From Nanohaloarchaea archaeon PL-Br10_U2g5 (lineage in GTDB: Archaea > Halobacteriota > Halobacteria > Halobacteriales > Haloferacaceae), in the NCBI GenBank assembly GCA_001564205.1, contig LKMY01000087.1, positions 1 to 6,885 of the forward strand: a DNA stretch of 6,885 nt, written 5' to 3'. The notes below the pieces were generated by a model. It did not search any database, had not been told where the DNA came from, and saw nothing but the letters and a program-made list of their open reading frames with translations. This document shows positions 5,525 through 6,885 of this stretch, in pieces (within the stretch, counting starts at the first letter, position 1; each line of letters opens with the position of its first letter). Position numbers and translations under genes: made by a program.

Positions 5525-6808
5525 TCACTCGCGGAAGAACTCCTCGCGCTCGAACGGCTCCTCGTCGCCTTCGACGGCGACGACGTCGAGCGCGGTGACC
5601 TCGGCGCCGACCCCGAGCAGTCCGGCGAGGCTCGGCTCCGTCCGTCCCTCGTCGCTGGAGATCAGCTCCTTGATGTAGAGTCCGCCGGCGCCGTGTATTT
5701 CGACTATCGCGTGGCGCGCGTCGACGAGTTCGGCGGTCGCCTCGTACACGTCGCGCTCGCGGGTCAGACTCGCGCGGCGGTGGTCGACTCGGTTCGGCGT
5801 GTACTGTTCGACCGTCGCCCCTTCCAGCTCATCGATCGCGTCCGCGAGCGCCCCGGCGTTGACGTCGGCGTCGAACGCGACTTCGGCGCGGTAGCGTTTG
5901 GTGGCCTCGAGCTCTTTGACGCGGGCGACCATGTCGTAGGCGGCGAGCCGGAGCCCCTCGACCTCGACTGCGCCGTCGGCGAACGCGTTGATGTCGGCCT
6001 GTAAGCGACCCGTGTCAACCCGGCGACGACGGGGCTCTTCGATTTCGATCACGAACGGGCGGCCCGTCCCGAGCATGCGGGCGTCGACGTCCTCGCGGCC
6101 CGCGCCGTGGAACGTCGCCTCCGTGCCGTCCATCACGTCTTCGACGATGGGCGCGGTGTACTCCTCGACGCTGTCGTCGTAGAGGTAGCCGGAGCCGCCG
6201 CAGTGGTCACAGGGGTCGACTCCCTGTCGGCCCGAGCCCTTACACTCCCGACAGGGCCACTCCGTCTGGGGAATGTCCCGCTCGAGCTTTCGGTAGCGAC
6301 CGTAGACGAACGTGGAGTTCACCTTCGCGTCGAGCGTGTCCTCGGCCAGATCGATCGTGAACTGCACGTCGGGACGGTCGAAGGAGACCGCTGTGTCAGT
6401 GAGCCGGCCGAATCGCTTGCCGACCTCGCGGTTGAACTCGGATTTGAACGGCTCGCCCGCGTCGTCGTCGAGACCGGCCTCCTCGCGGAGCAGCGCCTCG
6501 TTCTCCTCGATCAGCGGTGGGGGTCGAGTACCGACGTTGTAGGTGGCGAACTCGATCTCCTCGACCGCCCTGGCGGCGCGATCCGCCCACGCATCGAACT
6601 CGGTACAGCGCCCTTCACAGACCCAACAGTCGGCCGTCTCGACCGATTCGTGGTCCGCGTCGTCGCGAAGCGCGAGCGCGGTGCGTAGCGCCGACCCCCG
6701 CTCGGCGTTCGACAACCCGAAGCTCCGGTCGGCGACGAGCCGGCCCAGACAGGCGTCACACACCGGTCCCGTTGCGGTCGCCCGCGCCGCGACCTCCAAT
6801 ACGTCCAT
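5525..6808 (-). CDS. pus10: tRNA pseudouridine synthase Pus10 (tRNA positions 54/55)
   Basis: This 427-residue protein matches archaeal Pus10, which converts U54 and U55 of the tRNA T-loop to pseudouridine. The N-terminal THUMP-like module has two Cys pairs, C17/C20 and C61/C64, equivalent to the zinc ligands known in human PUS10. The catalytic part carries GREDVDARMLGTGRPF (237-252), with D242 the likely catalytic Asp. The C-terminal GLYIKELISSDEGRTEPSL (376-394) and LLG are also characteristic. Between them, CRECKGSG (186-193) and CDHCGGSG (200-207) form two DnaJ-type CxxCxGxG repeats, a second probable zinc site. The frame also opens at a GTG at 6829 (seven more residues). I prefer ATG at 6808 because the family pattern MDVLE begins there and a TATA-like element lies 24-29 bases upstream. 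There is no Shine-Dalgarno, so it is likely leaderless. It is transcribed in the same direction as uspA but probably separately, since uspA has its own promoter. Confidence 0.93.
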   Translation of the reverse strand: MDVLEVAARATATGPVCDACLGRLVADRSFGLSNAERGSALRTALALRDDADHESVETADCWVCEGRCTEFDAWADRAARAVEEIEFATYNVGTRPPPLIEENEALLREEAGLDDDAGEPFKSEFNREVGKRFGRLTDTAVSFDRPDVQFTIDLAEDTLDAKVNSTFVYGRYRKLERDIPQTEWPCRECKGSGRQGVDPCDHCGGSGYLYDDSVEEYTAPIVEDVMDGTEATFHGAGREDVDARMLGTGRPFVIEIEEPRRRRVDTGRLQADINAFADGAVEVEGLRLAAYDMVARVKELEATKRYRAEVAFDADVNAGALADAIDELEGATVEQYTPNRVDHRRASLTRERDVYEATAELVDARHAIVEIHGAGGLYIKELISSDEGRTEPSLAGLLGVGAEVTALDVVAVEGDEEPFEREEFFRE

Positions 6809-6831
6809 ACGGTTCCCAACGTCCCCCACGG

Positions 6832-6837
6832 TAATTG
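6832..6837 (-). promoter_or_regulatory. Candidate TATA element of pus10
   Basis: The minus strand reads CAATTA, 24-29 bases upstream of the ATG at 6808, the same distance as the uspA TATA box. The match to consensus is modest. If the IS-like end at 6873 marks a real insertion, the element sits 36 bases from it and the promoter core remains intact. Confidence 0.4.
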
Positions 6838-6860
6838 TCTTGCTACATTCCGGCGTTGAC

Positions 6861-6870
6861 TCAGATCTGA
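6861..6870. repeat. 10-bp perfect palindrome next to the IS-like end
   Basis: TCAGATCTGA is perfectly self-complementary and lies two bases from the IS-like terminus. It may be part of an upstream regulatory site of pus10 or a preferred insertion target. Ten bases alone could be chance. Confidence 0.35.
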
Positions 6871-6872
6871 TG

Positions 6873-6885
6873 GGCTCTGTTGAAA
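6873..6885. mobile_element. Probable terminal inverted repeat of an IS6-family insertion sequence (truncated by window edge)
   Basis: The last 13 bases read GGCTCTGTTGAAA. This fits the IS6-family end pattern GGnnCTGTTGCAAA (for example IS26 and IS240/IS431 ends) with a single missing C. IS6 relatives are common in haloarchaea. If this is an outer tip, the element extends to the right and the eight bases 6865-6872 (ATCTGATG) are the expected target duplication. No transposase is visible, and the call rests on 13 bases only. Confidence 0.45.

Noticed and set aside
6809..6829. A GTG start adding seven residues to Pus10.
   Set aside because: No Shine-Dalgarno precedes it, and the TATA-like element at 6832-6837 would be only a few bases away, too close for a transcript including this codon.
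1..6885. CRISPR arrays, tRNA or rRNA genes, toxin-antitoxin pairs or defence genes.
   Set aside because: I searched by eye for spaced repeats, tRNA-like T-arm and anticodon patterns and small unexplained gene pairs. None was supported, and almost all sequence is explained by housekeeping genes.

Overview
The window looks like chromosomal DNA from a haloarchaeon (class Halobacteria). The DNA is strongly GC-rich. The proteins are rich in Asp and Glu with acidic tails. The first genes of transcription units lack Shine-Dalgarno (SD) sequences, while genes inside the operon have strong ones. By eye the tetranucleotide CTAG is absent. The gene content is also archaeal: an archaeal Pus10 and the trpDFEG gene order known from Haloferax volcanii. 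I cannot name the genus.

Layout, left to right: (1) a plus-strand MoaB/Mog-family molybdenum-cofactor gene (9-626) with a histidine-rich N-terminal tail. It converges on (2) a tightly packed minus-strand trp operon, transcribed trpD (4586) > trpF > trpE > trpG (645), whose genes overlap by 1 or 4 bases. (3) A 169-bp trp control region (4587-4755) with two TGTACA hexamers, a 16-bp hairpin and TATA-like sequences. (4) A minus-strand UspA-type universal stress protein gene (4756-5430). (5) A 94-bp spacer with a 23-bp tandem repeat and a clear uspA promoter. (6) A minus-strand pus10 gene (5525-6808). (7) A right edge that ends in 13 bases resembling the terminal inverted repeat of an IS6-family insertion sequence.

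Together TrpE and TrpG make anthranilate from chorismate and glutamine, TrpD attaches the phosphoribosyl group, and TrpF isomerises the product. The later steps (trpC, trpB, trpA) are not here and are presumably in a second cluster, as in Haloferax. MoaB, UspA and Pus10 have no evident functional link to tryptophan synthesis.

I see no new multi-gene system. The observation most worth following is regulatory. Two exact copies of the TGTACA TRP-box hexamer, the site bound by the methanogen regulator TrpY, lie one helical turn apart beside the likely trpD TATA element. This suggests a TrpY-like, tryptophan-responsive circuit in a haloarchaeon. Second are the tandem repeat abutting the uspA promoter and the doubled CxxCxGxG zinc motif in Pus10.
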